Below, piece after piece: positions 16,977-25,468 of a stretch of DNA of 64,000 bases. The notes beneath the pieces were generated by a model, which made no database searches, was not told where the DNA came from, and worked only from the letters and a program-made list of their open reading frames with translations. The DNA comes from an uncultured Sutterella sp. (GTDB lineage Bacteria > Pseudomonadota > Gammaproteobacteria > Burkholderiales > Burkholderiaceae_F). Numbering within the stretch: position 1 is the stretch's first letter; the number at the start of each line of letters is the position of its first letter. The stretch is taken from assembly GCA_900544335.1 (NCBI GenBank), contig UQUS01000006.1:1-64000 (forward strand). The letters are read 5' to 3'. The position numbers were made by a program, and so were the translations under genes.

Positions 16977-18167
16977 GTGTCCGTTCTTCATGAAAAACAC
17001 ATCACGCTCATCGTCACGGGCAGCATCGCCGCCTACAAGGCCTGCGAGCTCGTTCGCCTGCTTTCCAAAGCCCGAGCCGATGTGCACGTGATTCTCACAC
17101 CGGCCGCCGAACGTTTTGTCGGAGCGACGACCTTCGAGGCCCTAAGCGGAAATCCCGTTTTAACCGATGCAAGCCACACACCGCTTTCGCACATTCACCT
17201 CGCGCAAGATGCCTGTGACCTCATTCTCGTTGCACCGACAAGTGCCGATACACTCGCAAAAATCGCCTTAGGTATCGCCGACAATCTGGCCTCTCAAACC
17301 GTTTTGGCGCGCACGGTGCCCCTCCTCGTTGCCCCGGCAATGAATACGGCGATGTGGGAAATCCCGGCCACGCGTCGTAACGTCCGACTTTTAAAAGAAG
17401 ACGGCGTCCTTTTTGCCGGGCCCGTAAGCGGATCTCTTGCCTGCGGCACCACGGGTGCCGGTCGCATGATTGAACCGCTTGACATCGTTCAAGCTGCCGA
17501 AAAAGCCCTCACGAAACCCGTTCTTGCCGGAAAAAAGCTTTTGATTACCGCAGGCCCCACTTATGAAGCCATCGATCCGGTGCGGGGTCTGACGAACCGC
17601 TCGAGCGGTCGCCAAGGCTATGCCCTGGCGCAAGCAGCCTTTGCCGCCGGCGCCGATGTGACCCTCGTTTCCGGTCCCGTTGCCTTAAAGGCACCCTACG
17701 GCGTTACGGTCGTTTCCGTGACATCGGCTCGTGACATGCAAGAGGCCGTGATGTCTCGGTTACGGGGAACCGATGTCTTTATCGGTGTGGCGGCCGTGGC
17801 CGATTGGCGCCCGACTCAAACGGAAACGCACAAGATTAAGAAAGACACGAACGGGACACCGAACCTGACGCTTTGTGCCAATCCGGACATTTTGGCCGGC
17901 GTTACCGCATCGCCCGACCGCCCGGCGTGCGTAGTCGGCTTTGCCGCCGAGACGGAAAACGAAATTGCCCAAGCGCAAGTAAAGCTCACGAAGAAAGGTC
18001 TTGACATGATTGTGGCCAACAATGCACCGAACACCTTCGGTAAAGGCACCAATTGTGCGACGCTGATTACGGCCGATGCCGTTCGCGCTCTTCCGGAACT
18101 TGATAAGATTGAACTTGCCCGTGAGATTCTGGTGTCGGTTGCGCGCATGTTAAAGGCTCGGCCATGA
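16977..18167 (+). CDS. coaBC: phosphopantothenate-cysteine ligase / phosphopantothenoylcysteine decarboxylase
   Basis: This fused flavoenzyme performs two successive steps of coenzyme A synthesis. The N-terminal CoaC half shows the IHLAQDACD region with the active-site His, PAMNTAMW, and the flexible ACGTTGAGRM loop with its Cys. The CoaB half starts near residue 185 with GPTYEAIDPVRGLTNRSSGR and includes AAVADWRP. The 396-residue length is typical. The start is a GTG at 16977, with GGGAG 10 bp upstream. It overlaps the next gene by 4 bp (ATGA), so coaBC, the small membrane protein and dut form one coupled unit. Confidence 0.96.
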   Translation: MSVLHEKHITLIVTGSIAAYKACELVRLLSKARADVHVILTPAAERFVGATTFEALSGNPVLTDASHTPLSHIHLAQDACDLILVAPTSADTLAKIALGIADNLASQTVLARTVPLLVAPAMNTAMWEIPATRRNVRLLKEDGVLFAGPVSGSLACGTTGAGRMIEPLDIVQAAEKALTKPVLAGKKLLITAGPTYEAIDPVRGLTNRSSGRQGYALAQAAFAAGADVTLVSGPVALKAPYGVTVVSVTSARDMQEAVMSRLRGTDVFIGVAAVADWRPTQTETHKIKKDTNGTPNLTLCANPDILAGVTASPDRPACVVGFAAETENEIAQAQVKLTKKGLDMIVANNAPNTFGKGTNCATLITADAVRALPELDKIELAREILVSVARMLKARP

Positions 18168-18490
18168 AGAAAACACACTCTTTTGATCCGGAAAACGGCG
18201 ACTACGTCAAGTACATCGAAGACATTCAACGCGGTCGCATTAAACCGCCCGCGAGCACCAAACCGATGCTCGAGACACCGGTTGCCGATGCCTCTTCAAC
18301 TGAGACGCCGCCCAAAAAGCGCAAAGTCGGTGCTCCGCCTGCCGTACTCGGAGCTCTGGCAACCTTTCTCGTGATTGCCGGTCTCGGCTTTGTCTCTTAC
18401 GGTATCATTTTCGAATCCGACGAATTCATCCCGATCGGGATGTTTACGCTGTTTGCCGGATTCGTCTTTTCCATGAATTTACGCAAGTGA
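18164..18490 (+). CDS. small two-helix membrane protein, unknown function
   Basis: I do not recognise this 108-residue protein. It has a charged N-terminal half rich in Pro, Thr and Lys (residues 1-62) and two hydrophobic segments, at about 63-83 and 88-105, so it is probably anchored in the inner membrane as a hairpin with a cytosolic N-terminus. It is embedded between coaBC (ATGA overlap) and dut (GTGA overlap), which argues that it is a real, translated gene. Nothing in the sequence points to a CoA or nucleotide role. Confidence 0.75.
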   Translation: MKKTHSFDPENGDYVKYIEDIQRGRIKPPASTKPMLETPVADASSTETPPKKRKVGAPPAVLGALATFLVIAGLGFVSYGIIFESDEFIPIGMFTLFAGFVFSMNLRK

Positions 18491-18933
18491 AAATCAAACT
18501 TCGCATTACGGACGAACGCGTCCGCGCACACCTTCCGACCTATGCTACCGCCGGAAGCGCCGGGCTGGATTTACGTGCCCTGTTGGATGCTCCGCTTACA
18601 GTAAACCCCGGGCAAACATCGCTCGTGCACACGGGCTTGAGTATTCACATCGCCGATTCCGGTTATGCGGCACTCATTTTGCCGCGTAGCGGACTCGGGC
18701 ACAAAAAAGGCATTGTCCTCGGAAACCTCGTCGGTCTCATTGATTCGGACTACCAAGGGGAACTCATGATTTCCGTTTGGAATCGCTCCGGCGAACCTTT
18801 TACGCTCGAACCCATGGAGCGCATTGCGCAACTGGTGATTGTCCCGGTCGTTCAAGCTCAATTTGACATTGTCGATTCCTTTTCCGAAAGCTCGCGCGGC
18901 GCCTCGGGGTTCGGCTCGACGGGAACGCATTAA
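18487..18933 (+). CDS. dut: dUTP diphosphatase
   Basis: Dut hydrolyses dUTP to dUMP, keeping uracil out of DNA and feeding thymidylate synthesis. The 148-residue trimeric-type enzyme shows the family motifs in order: AGSAGLDLRA (motif 1), PRSGLGHKKGI (2), GLIDSDYQGEL (3), ERIAQLVIVP (4) and the C-terminal arm RGASGFGSTG (5). It starts with GTG overlapping the previous stop. The coaBC-dut association is widespread in proteobacteria. Confidence 0.97.
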   Translation: MKIKLRITDERVRAHLPTYATAGSAGLDLRALLDAPLTVNPGQTSLVHTGLSIHIADSGYAALILPRSGLGHKKGIVLGNLVGLIDSDYQGELMISVWNRSGEPFTLEPMERIAQLVIVPVVQAQFDIVDSFSESSRGASGFGSTGTH

Positions 18934-18945
18934 TTACAATCGGTT

Positions 18946-19590
18946 ATGCCACAGGTTTCCCTATCGGCAATGCCGCACGACAAGGCAAAGCCCGGCCTTA
19001 TCGCGTACTTGGCGCTTTTCTTGCTGATCCTATTTTTCTCCGGGCTTTCCGGACACTTGGGACCGTACCTTGCGTGGTTCGATTACACCACCCTCATCGG
19101 TCGCTTCGGACGGATTCTTGATACGCAAACCTTTCTCGGAGCGGGCGGCACAGGGGCTCGTGGCGGCCTTCTTTATGCCGTTTCCTTTATCCCGAGCATC
19201 ATGCTTGCCGTCGGGGTCGTGGAAGTGGCTACCCGATACGGCGCCTTAAAGGCGGCCGGAGTCCTTCTCACACCGATTTTGCGCCCTCTTTTAGGGCTTC
19301 CCGGAGTTTGCGGCGTTGCAATCATCGCCAGCTTGCAAAGTTCGGATGCGGGAGCTGCGATGACGCGCGAGCTGGCCGAGAAGGATTTAGTCACTGATGA
19401 CGAGTGCACGATTTTGACAGCCTTTGAGTTTTCCTCCGGGGCCTCGGTGATTTTTTACCTCACGGTTGCTGCCGTTTTATTCCCTTTTCTTCCCGTGCAT
19501 TTTTTTCTGCCCCTCGGGGTGGTGCTCCTTTTTAAGGTCATCGGCGCCAACCTCATGCGCCTTTATCTTCATGTCAGGAGACAGTCGTGA
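18946..19590 (+). CDS. nucleoside-recognition (SpmA/YjiH-like) membrane protein
   Basis: This 214-residue protein has about five hydrophobic helices and the Gate-domain region SFIPSIMLAVGVVEVATRYG and SLQSSDAGAAMTRELAEKD typical of nucleoside-recognition / spore-maturation A-like families. Members occur as pairs with a shorter SpmB/YjiG-like partner, as here: the next gene starts inside its stop codon (GTGA). The transported or sensed molecule is unknown for this group. The start at 18946 has only a weak ribosome binding site; ATG 18970 is an alternative. Confidence 0.75.
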   Translation: MPQVSLSAMPHDKAKPGLIAYLALFLLILFFSGLSGHLGPYLAWFDYTTLIGRFGRILDTQTFLGAGGTGARGGLLYAVSFIPSIMLAVGVVEVATRYGALKAAGVLLTPILRPLLGLPGVCGVAIIASLQSSDAGAAMTRELAEKDLVTDDECTILTAFEFSSGASVIFYLTVAAVLFPFLPVHFFLPLGVVLLFKVIGANLMRLYLHVRRQS

Positions 19591-20033
19591 ACGCCCTCGA
19601 AGTCTTTATCTCGGGACTACGTAAGGGCGCTGCCATCGGCGTTCGCTTTATGCTCCCGGCTCTTATTGCGGCCTTTGTCGTCATTGAGATGCTGCAAGTC
19701 TCAGGCGTGCTTCGTCTTCTTGCCGAGCACGTCTCGGGCGTGATGTCCGTATTCGGGCTTCCCGGTGAGGCCCTTGCCGTCCTCATTGCCGCTTGGGCAA
19801 GTGCCGCCGGCGCCATCGGCATGGTCGCAGGTTTAGCCTCCCGAGGGCTCCTGACACCCGAGCACGTGGCTATTTTGCTTCCCGGTATTCTTCTTATGGG
19901 GTCGCAGCTCCAGTTTTTCGGACGGATTCTGGCCGTTGCCGGCGTCTCAAGCGAGCGCGTGTCGGTCATGATGGCTATCGGGCTTATGAATGCCGTAGGA
20001 GGCATGCTTGTCATGCGGTTTCTCGTTTTCTGA
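19587..20033 (+). CDS. nucleoside-recognition (SpmB/YjiG-like) membrane protein
   Basis: This is the partner of the preceding gene: 148 residues, four hydrophobic segments, and a gate-like sequence LRKGAAIGVRFMLPALIAAFVVIEM. Translation starts at a GTG overlapping the upstream stop by 4 bp, so equimolar production of the two subunits is likely. The substrate cannot be inferred from the sequence. Confidence 0.75.
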   Translation: MNALEVFISGLRKGAAIGVRFMLPALIAAFVVIEMLQVSGVLRLLAEHVSGVMSVFGLPGEALAVLIAAWASAAGAIGMVAGLASRGLLTPEHVAILLPGILLMGSQLQFFGRILAVAGVSSERVSVMMAIGLMNAVGGMLVMRFLVF

Positions 20034-20122
20034 GATACGCTGTTACAAAAAAAGACGCCTCGGAGCGATATAAGAAGCTGGCGCTTACTACAATGCGCAA
20101 TCTCTAATTGGGTTGGTGTCTT

Positions 20123-20998
20123 ATGCAGTTTTTTCCATTGACGCGTGAAACGTATCCTCTGTGGCTTTCCTTTTGGGAAAAGACCCCGTTTCGTACGGCC
20201 GATACCACGTTTATTAACTTATTCGGTTGGGCACCGGTATACGGTCTGGAAGCGGCCGTTGAAGGAGACCTTTTTTGGATTCGTCGAACCCAAAACGGCG
20301 AGTCGGCCTTCTGGACGCCGCTCGGGGACACACGTTCCGTTAATTGGGAAAGCGCCTTGGCGCCCTTTCCTGCCGGTACGCGTTTTGAGCGCATTCCGAC
20401 GGACTTAGCCCTGCAAATGCAAGCCGGCACGAAGCGCATCGCCGACATCACGGATACGCCCGAGCAGCACGAGTACCTGTATGAAAGACGTGCTCTGGCC
20501 GAGTTTTCCGGTCGCAAACTTCATAAGAAACGCTCGCACATCAATGCCTTCGAACGCCTGTACGGTGTCGATTACCGCCCCTTGACGGTCAAAGACATTC
20601 CGGCGATTTCGGCTCTGAGCGAAGCGTGGCTTGCCGCGCAAACCGAGCCTGCCGCCTCACTACAAAGCGAGCATGAGGCTCTGGTGCGCATGCTTACTTT
20701 GTGGGAAATCGATTCGACCGTGCGCTGCGGGGGACTTTTTTACGAGAATCGCCTCATCGGGTGCGACTTCGGCTCTGCCGTCGACCCGACGATGTTTGTC
20801 ATTCACATCGAAAAGGGCCTACCGGAGTTTCGCGGCGTATATCCGACGCTTGTCAAGTACTTTGCCGACCGCAGCATCGATCCGTCCTATACGCTAATTA
20901 ATCGCGAACAGGACTTGGGCGATGCGGGCTTAAGGTACTCAAAGACCACCTATCAGCCCGTTGACTTTGTCCGCAAAGCCGCTTTTACGCTGCGTTAA
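20123..20998 (+). CDS. DUF2156 / LPG-synthase C-terminal-like protein
   Basis: The 291-residue protein matches the DUF2156 (phosphatidylglycerol lysyltransferase C-terminal, GNAT-fold) pattern, with EYLYERRALAEFSGRKLHKKR near residue 115 followed by a variable region and NREQDLGDAGLRYSKTTYQP at the C-terminus. Stand-alone members lack the membrane domain of MprF and have no established substrate. ATG 20123 is preferred to a TTG 15 bp upstream. The gene converges on etfA, and their stop codons overlap by 4 bp (20995-20998), leaving no room for a terminator between them. Confidence 0.8.
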   Translation: MQFFPLTRETYPLWLSFWEKTPFRTADTTFINLFGWAPVYGLEAAVEGDLFWIRRTQNGESAFWTPLGDTRSVNWESALAPFPAGTRFERIPTDLALQMQAGTKRIADITDTPEQHEYLYERRALAEFSGRKLHKKRSHINAFERLYGVDYRPLTVKDIPAISALSEAWLAAQTEPAASLQSEHEALVRMLTLWEIDSTVRCGGLFYENRLIGCDFGSAVDPTMFVIHIEKGLPEFRGVYPTLVKYFADRSIDPSYTLINREQDLGDAGLRYSKTTYQPVDFVRKAAFTLR

Positions 20999-21915
20999 AG
21001 CTTTTTATACAGTGCTTCGAGCGTTTGAACGGCGTCAGCCTCGAGCCAATAGTCGCACACGTCGATAATCGGCGCTTCCGGGTCGGTATTGACAGCGACG
21101 ATGACCTTGGAGTCTTTCATACCGGCTAGGTGCTGAATCGCCCCGGAAATTCCGAACGCTAGATACAGGTCCGGCGCCACAATCTTTCCCGTTTGTCCGA
21201 CCTGAGTGTCCGCAGGGGCAATGAAGGCATCGACAAGAGCCCGCGTGGACGCCAGACCCGCATGCAGACGGTCGGCAAGCTTCTCGGCGGCCTTAAAACC
21301 CGCTTCATCGATGACACCGCGACCGGCCGCCACCACAATGCGAGCCGATTCCAAATCCACGGTGTCTTCCCGTTTTTTCTGTGTACTCACAAGCGTAAAA
21401 GCGCGAGGGCTCGGCACGGGCTCGACATTTTGGACCGAGGAAGGACTTTCTTTTTCGAGGACCGGATCAAACGCCGTTGTCCGCACCGAAGCAATCACGG
21501 GCGTTGCGGCAATTTTGACCGTCGCAAGAAGGCTTCCGGCGTAGATGTAGCGCTTAAAGGTATCGGGCGAGACAACATCGCAAATTTCCGATAAGGCCGG
21601 CACGCCGAGAAGGGCTGCCACGCGCGGCATGACGGCTTTGCCGAGAGTTCCGGCATCAAAAAGAATGTGCGAATAGCCCTCGGATTGAGCTTTAACCTGA
21701 CACGCTCCCCCTTCGGCACCGACCGACGCCATCTGGCACACGAAGACGCTTCGTACGCCCGAAAAAGACGCCACTTGCGTTGCGGCGTCTTCGGGAACTT
21801 CTCCGATAAGGAGTACATCGACCTCCGGGGCAATTTTCTCGGCACACGTGAGGGTATGGCGCGTTGCAACAGGGACTTTACCGCCTACGACCAAAGAGAC
21901 CACTAAAACGTTCAT
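20995..21915 (-). CDS. etfA: electron transfer flavoprotein, alpha subunit
   Basis: EtfA holds the FAD of the ETF heterodimer, which carries electrons from acyl-CoA dehydrogenases or similar enzymes to the quinone pool. The 306-residue protein has the family C-terminal FAD region (GQTGKIVAPDLYLAFGISGA, HLAGMKDSK, NTDPEAPI). It starts within the etfB stop (ATGA overlap). No dehydrogenase or ETF:quinone oxidoreductase gene is adjacent, so its electron donor is unknown. Confidence 0.95.
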   Translation of the reverse strand: MNVLVVSLVVGGKVPVATRHTLTCAEKIAPEVDVLLIGEVPEDAATQVASFSGVRSVFVCQMASVGAEGGACQVKAQSEGYSHILFDAGTLGKAVMPRVAALLGVPALSEICDVVSPDTFKRYIYAGSLLATVKIAATPVIASVRTTAFDPVLEKESPSSVQNVEPVPSPRAFTLVSTQKKREDTVDLESARIVVAAGRGVIDEAGFKAAEKLADRLHAGLASTRALVDAFIAPADTQVGQTGKIVAPDLYLAFGISGAIQHLAGMKDSKVIVAVNTDPEAPIIDVCDYWLEADAVQTLEALYKKL

Positions 21916-22676
21916 GATGCCATCTCCTTGATCACTTTCTTTTCATGAATTAATTTAAAGAGAAGCTCATCGACCGAATCGAGTTTTTCCGAAGCCCGTT
22001 CACGATCGGGTTCCGTGACGTTGCAAATCTCGGTCTTTCGCGCAAGATCGATGCCGAGCGTTGCGGCATCGACGGTTTCAATCGGCTTTTTGCGCGCTTT
22101 CATCATGCTCGGAAGCGTGACATACCGAGGCTCGGCTAAGCGTAAATCGGCCGAAAGGACCGCCGGGAGTTCAGCCGTCAAATGCTTAAGTCCCGCATCG
22201 CTTTCCTGGCAGACCGTAAGAACCTTGTCGGCCAATTCGATTTTGGAGACACACGTTGCCACGGGCCAACCTAAAAGCGCCGAGAGCATAGCCGGCACCT
22301 GACCGGCATCGTTATCGATGGCTTGTTTACCGGTTAAAACCAAATCGGGTGCTTCCTGACGCACGATCGCTTCCAAAATTCTGGCCACAGTAAAAGGCTC
22401 GATCGTATGCTCCAAACGCACGTGAACGGCACGATCGGCGCCGATTGCCATAGCCACGCGCAAGATATCGGTCGTCTTTTCCGGTCCGATGCTCACGGCA
22501 ACGACTTCAGAAGCCTTGCCGGCTTCTTTTAGTTGCACGGCGGCTTCCACGGCGATCTCATCAAAGGGATTGATGCTCATTTTCAGTCCCGTGAGTTCGA
22601 CGTCCTCGCCGTCAGCCCGCGGGTGCACCTTGACGTTGTAATCGACAACGCGTTTGACTGCCACAAGTACTTTCAT
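21912..22676 (-). CDS. etfB: electron transfer flavoprotein, beta subunit
   Basis: EtfB binds AMP and docks to partner dehydrogenases. From ATG 22676 it has 254 residues, begins MKVLVAVKRVVDYN and includes the family segments KMSINPFDEIAVEAA and GADRAVHV. An in-frame start 9 codons upstream (22703) is less likely because AGAGGAA lies directly before 22676. It is the first gene of etfBA. Confidence 0.95.
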   Translation of the reverse strand: MKVLVAVKRVVDYNVKVHPRADGEDVELTGLKMSINPFDEIAVEAAVQLKEAGKASEVVAVSIGPEKTTDILRVAMAIGADRAVHVRLEHTIEPFTVARILEAIVRQEAPDLVLTGKQAIDNDAGQVPAMLSALLGWPVATCVSKIELADKVLTVCQESDAGLKHLTAELPAVLSADLRLAEPRYVTLPSMMKARKKPIETVDAATLGIDLARKTEICNVTEPDRERASEKLDSVDELLFKLIHEKKVIKEMAS

Positions 22677-22696
22677 CGCAAAAATTCCTCTTAGCG

Positions 22697-22740
22697 TCCG
22701 CAAAGTCCTTGCGGCCGCAAAAAACTAGTTTGGGATTATA
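22697..22740 (-). promoter_or_regulatory. etfBA leader: -10 box and hairpin
   Basis: On the minus strand a perfect TATAAT (22740-22735) is not preceded by a clear -35. Downstream in the leader, CCGCAA and TTGCGG form a 6-bp hairpin around 22697-22713. The -10 box is supported; the functional role of the hairpin is unknown. Confidence 0.35.
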
Positions 22741-22822
22741 CGAAAGAAGCTTCAAGAAAACCCTCTTACTTTCGGCAATACCCGGGCCGTGTCTTCAAAG
22801 GCAATGCTTTTTTCGCCGTTTC

Positions 22823-22869
22823 GTGGCATAGTGATGCCACTATTCGGGGTTCGCTTTTCGGTGCCCCGA
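22823..22869 (+). promoter_or_regulatory. tandem hairpins in the fhs leader
   Basis: GTGGCAT (22823-22829) pairs perfectly with ATGCCAC (22834-22840) and TCGGGG (22844-22849) with CCCCGA (22864-22869), 4 bp apart, ending 38 bp before the fhs start. There is no T run, so they are not a simple terminator. They do not match the ZTP or tetrahydrofolate riboswitch patterns that I know. Confidence 0.4.
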
Positions 22870-22907
22870 TTCCGATTCCTTACTTTTAATCATTCGGAGT
22901 TTTATCC

Positions 22908-24554
22908 ATGTTAAGCGACATTGAAATCGCACAATCCACAAAGCTCACGCGAATCGATGACCTGGCCCACGCCTGGGGGCTCGAGGACGACGAGTTCGAA
23001 CCGTACGGACGCGACAAAGCCAAAGTCACCCTACACAAAGATCGGAAAGCGACCGGCAAACTCATTCTTGTCACGGCGACCTCAGGTATGCCCGCAGGCT
23101 CCGGCAAAACCACCACGTCCATTGCTCTTGCCCAAGGGATGAATCGCCTCGGGAAAAAAGCTGTTTTGGCACTGCGCGAGCCCTCGCTCGGGCCCGTATT
23201 CGGCATGAAAGGAGGCGCGGCCGGCGGCGGCTACTCACAAGTCCTTCCGATGGAATCGATTAACCTGCATTTCACGGGAGACTTTCACGCCATCGGTGCG
23301 GCCAATAACCTCATTGCCGCCATGATCGACAACGCCCGGCATTTCCGTCAGGTCGATTTGCGGGAAGTCACGTGGCGCCGTGTCGTCGATTTAAACGACC
23401 GGCAACTACGGTTTATCGTCACAGGTCTCGGGGGCGCGGTTAACGGGGACCCGGCCGAAACAGGCTTTGACATTACCGTAGCCAGTGAACTCATGGCCGT
23501 TCTGTGTTTGTCTGACTCCGAAGAAGATTTACGACGCCGTATCGACAACCTCGTTCTCGGCTACAAGTTCGACAAAACGCCCTTTACCTGCAAAGAACTC
23601 GGTGCGACGGGAGCCGTGATGGCGCTTCTTCTGGAAGCCGTAAAGCCTAATCTCGTTCAGACCACCGAAGGGACGCCTGCCTTTGTGCACGGCGGCCCCT
23701 TTGCCAACATCGCCCACGGGTGCAATTCCGTGGCCGCCACCAAAGCGGCGATGACGCTCGGCGAGTATGCCATTACGGAAGCCGGATTCGGAAGCGATCT
23801 CGGAGCTCAAAAGTTCTTTGACATTAAGTGCCGTCATGCGCATTTAACGCCGAGCGCCGTAGTGCTCGTCACAAGCCTCAAAGCACTGCGTTGGCACGGC
23901 GGAGTGGACTTAAAAGAAATCGGGAAACCCGATCTTGAGGCGTTAAAAGCGGGGCTCTGTAACCTAGATGCGCACGTGGCGAACTTAAAGCACTTCGGGC
24001 CGGGTATCGTTGTTTCGATGAACCACTTTGCCGGTGACCCCGAAGAAGAAATCGCCGTCCTTCGCGAGCACTGTCAGAAGCTCGGTGTGCGCTTTGCCGT
24101 GAGCCGCGGCTTTGCCGAAGGCGGGAAAGGCGCCGAGGATTTGGCGCGCGAAGTGCTCGCAATCTGTGAGGAACCGGCACGGCCCCTGTCCTTTACCTAT
24201 CCGATCGATGCGCCGATTGTCGAAAAAATCACGGCCGTGGCCCAAAAGGTGTACGGCGCCGGAGCCGTCTCCCTTTCCGAAGCAGCCAAAAAAGACCTCA
24301 AAGCCATCGAGGAGTTGGGATTTGACCGCTTGGATGTCTGCCTTGCCAAAACCCCGCTTTCGATGACGCACGACGCGGCGATTAAAGGCGCCCCCAAGGG
24401 CTGGACACTTCCTGTCGCACGTTTGATTTTAAATGCCGGAGCCGGCTTTATCGTCGCGACAACCGGTTCAATTCTGCGTATGCCGGGGCTACCGCGTTCT
24501 CCGGCCGCTCTTAAGATTGACGTCAAGGACGGAAAGATTACCGGGCTTTCCTAA
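22908..24554 (+). CDS. fhs: formate-tetrahydrofolate ligase
   Basis: Fhs makes 10-formyl-tetrahydrofolate from formate, ATP and tetrahydrofolate, supplying one-carbon units for purine and fMet synthesis without glycine cleavage. The 548-residue protein carries the P-loop PAGSGKTTT near residue 65, the signature KGGAAGGGYSQV followed by NLHFTGDFHAI, and TEAGFGSDLGAQKF. CGGAG precedes ATG 22908. It stands alone between divergent etfBA and a bidirectional terminator. Confidence 0.97.
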   Translation: MLSDIEIAQSTKLTRIDDLAHAWGLEDDEFEPYGRDKAKVTLHKDRKATGKLILVTATSGMPAGSGKTTTSIALAQGMNRLGKKAVLALREPSLGPVFGMKGGAAGGGYSQVLPMESINLHFTGDFHAIGAANNLIAAMIDNARHFRQVDLREVTWRRVVDLNDRQLRFIVTGLGGAVNGDPAETGFDITVASELMAVLCLSDSEEDLRRRIDNLVLGYKFDKTPFTCKELGATGAVMALLLEAVKPNLVQTTEGTPAFVHGGPFANIAHGCNSVAATKAAMTLGEYAITEAGFGSDLGAQKFFDIKCRHAHLTPSAVVLVTSLKALRWHGGVDLKEIGKPDLEALKAGLCNLDAHVANLKHFGPGIVVSMNHFAGDPEEEIAVLREHCQKLGVRFAVSRGFAEGGKGAEDLAREVLAICEEPARPLSFTYPIDAPIVEKITAVAQKVYGAGAVSLSEAAKKDLKAIEELGFDRLDVCLAKTPLSMTHDAAIKGAPKGWTLPVARLILNAGAGFIVATTGSILRMPGLPRSPAALKIDVKDGKITGLS

Positions 24555-24574
24555 GGAGAACTTTCCCGAACACA

Positions 24575-24601
24575 CAAAACCCGCCGATTCGGCGGGTTTT
24601 G
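24575..24601. terminator. bidirectional terminator between fhs and pdxY
   Basis: AAAACCCGCC (24576-24585) and GGCGGGTTTT (24591-24600) form a perfect 10-bp stem with a 5-nt loop. Both strands end in TTTT, which suits the two convergent genes. Confidence 0.85.
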
Positions 24602-24625
24602 CGTCACCGGATATCTTGTCGCTGA

Positions 24626-25465
24626 TTAATTCGACACAACACGGGCGGCCAATTTTCCGAGCAACGGCTCGAACTTAACGCCGTACCAGTGGTTCTTTTC
24701 CGTTTGCGTGGCCTCGATACTCTCAACGGTAAAGTCGGCAGCAATTTTGGCCGCTTCATTGACGTCGATTCCTGCCAGATAGGCGCCTGCAAAGGCCGAT
24801 GCATACACGTCACCCGTACCGTGGCACCCTTGAGCAATCTTGCGATGCTCGTAGTAGTACATGTCGGTCCCGGGGCTACTGACGGCAACACCGGTCTTGC
24901 CGGGGCGATACCCGATTCCGGTTAACACCACGGTTTTGGCGCCTAAGTCGTGAAGGGCTTCGGCCAAATCGGCCACATACGCCTCATCGTACGTCTCGCG
25001 GTACTCTTTTCCCGTCAAAAATGCTGCTTCCGAAATGTTCGGAAGGAGAAAGTCGGCTAAGGCCACAAGTGTTTTCATCGCTTCGACATAGTCGGCATTG
25101 AAAGCCGGATAGAGCTTGCCGTTATCTGCCATCGCAGGATCAATAATCGCCGGCGCTCCGCTCTTGGTGCACGTCTGAATAATGCGTTTGACGATAGCAA
25201 TTTGCTCGCGACTTCCGAGGTATCCGGTCGTCACGGCATCGAACATGATGCCCTCTTTGACCCAGTGTTCACGAATCGGTTCCATCTCCGAGGTTAAATC
25301 CCGGAACGTGAAGCCCTTAAATCCGGCCGTGTGCGTTGAAAGCACAGCCGAAGGAAGAATCGCCGTCTCATGACCGCACGCCGACAAAATCGGCAAAGCC
25401 ACCGTGAGCGAACACTGTCCGACACAGGAAATGTCCTGAATGGTTAAAACACGTTTGTATGCCAC
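24626..25465 (-). CDS. pdxY: pyridoxal/pyridoxamine kinase
   Basis: This ribokinase-family enzyme phosphorylates B6 vitamers to the cofactor form. The 279-residue sequence has the family opening VLTIQDISCVGQCSLTVALP, STHTAGFKGFTFRDLT, and the catalytic loop GCHGTGDVYASAFAGA with the active Asp. It starts at GTG 25465, 3 bp after the purF stop, with GGGGAG upstream, so it is the last gene of the folC-purF operon. Co-transcription with purF is unusual and may be only positional. Confidence 0.9.
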   Translation of the reverse strand: MAYKRVLTIQDISCVGQCSLTVALPILSACGHETAILPSAVLSTHTAGFKGFTFRDLTSEMEPIREHWVKEGIMFDAVTTGYLGSREQIAIVKRIIQTCTKSGAPAIIDPAMADNGKLYPAFNADYVEAMKTLVALADFLLPNISEAAFLTGKEYRETYDEAYVADLAEALHDLGAKTVVLTGIGYRPGKTGVAVSSPGTDMYYYEHRKIAQGCHGTGDVYASAFAGAYLAGIDVNEAAKIAADFTVESIEATQTEKNHWYGVKFEPLLGKLAARVVSN

Positions 25466-25468
25466 AAC

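Noticed and set aside
22741..22907. ZTP riboswitch before fhs
   Set aside because: The conserved GGGUCGUGUGACUGGCG-like and CCGCCUGGG-like parts are missing.
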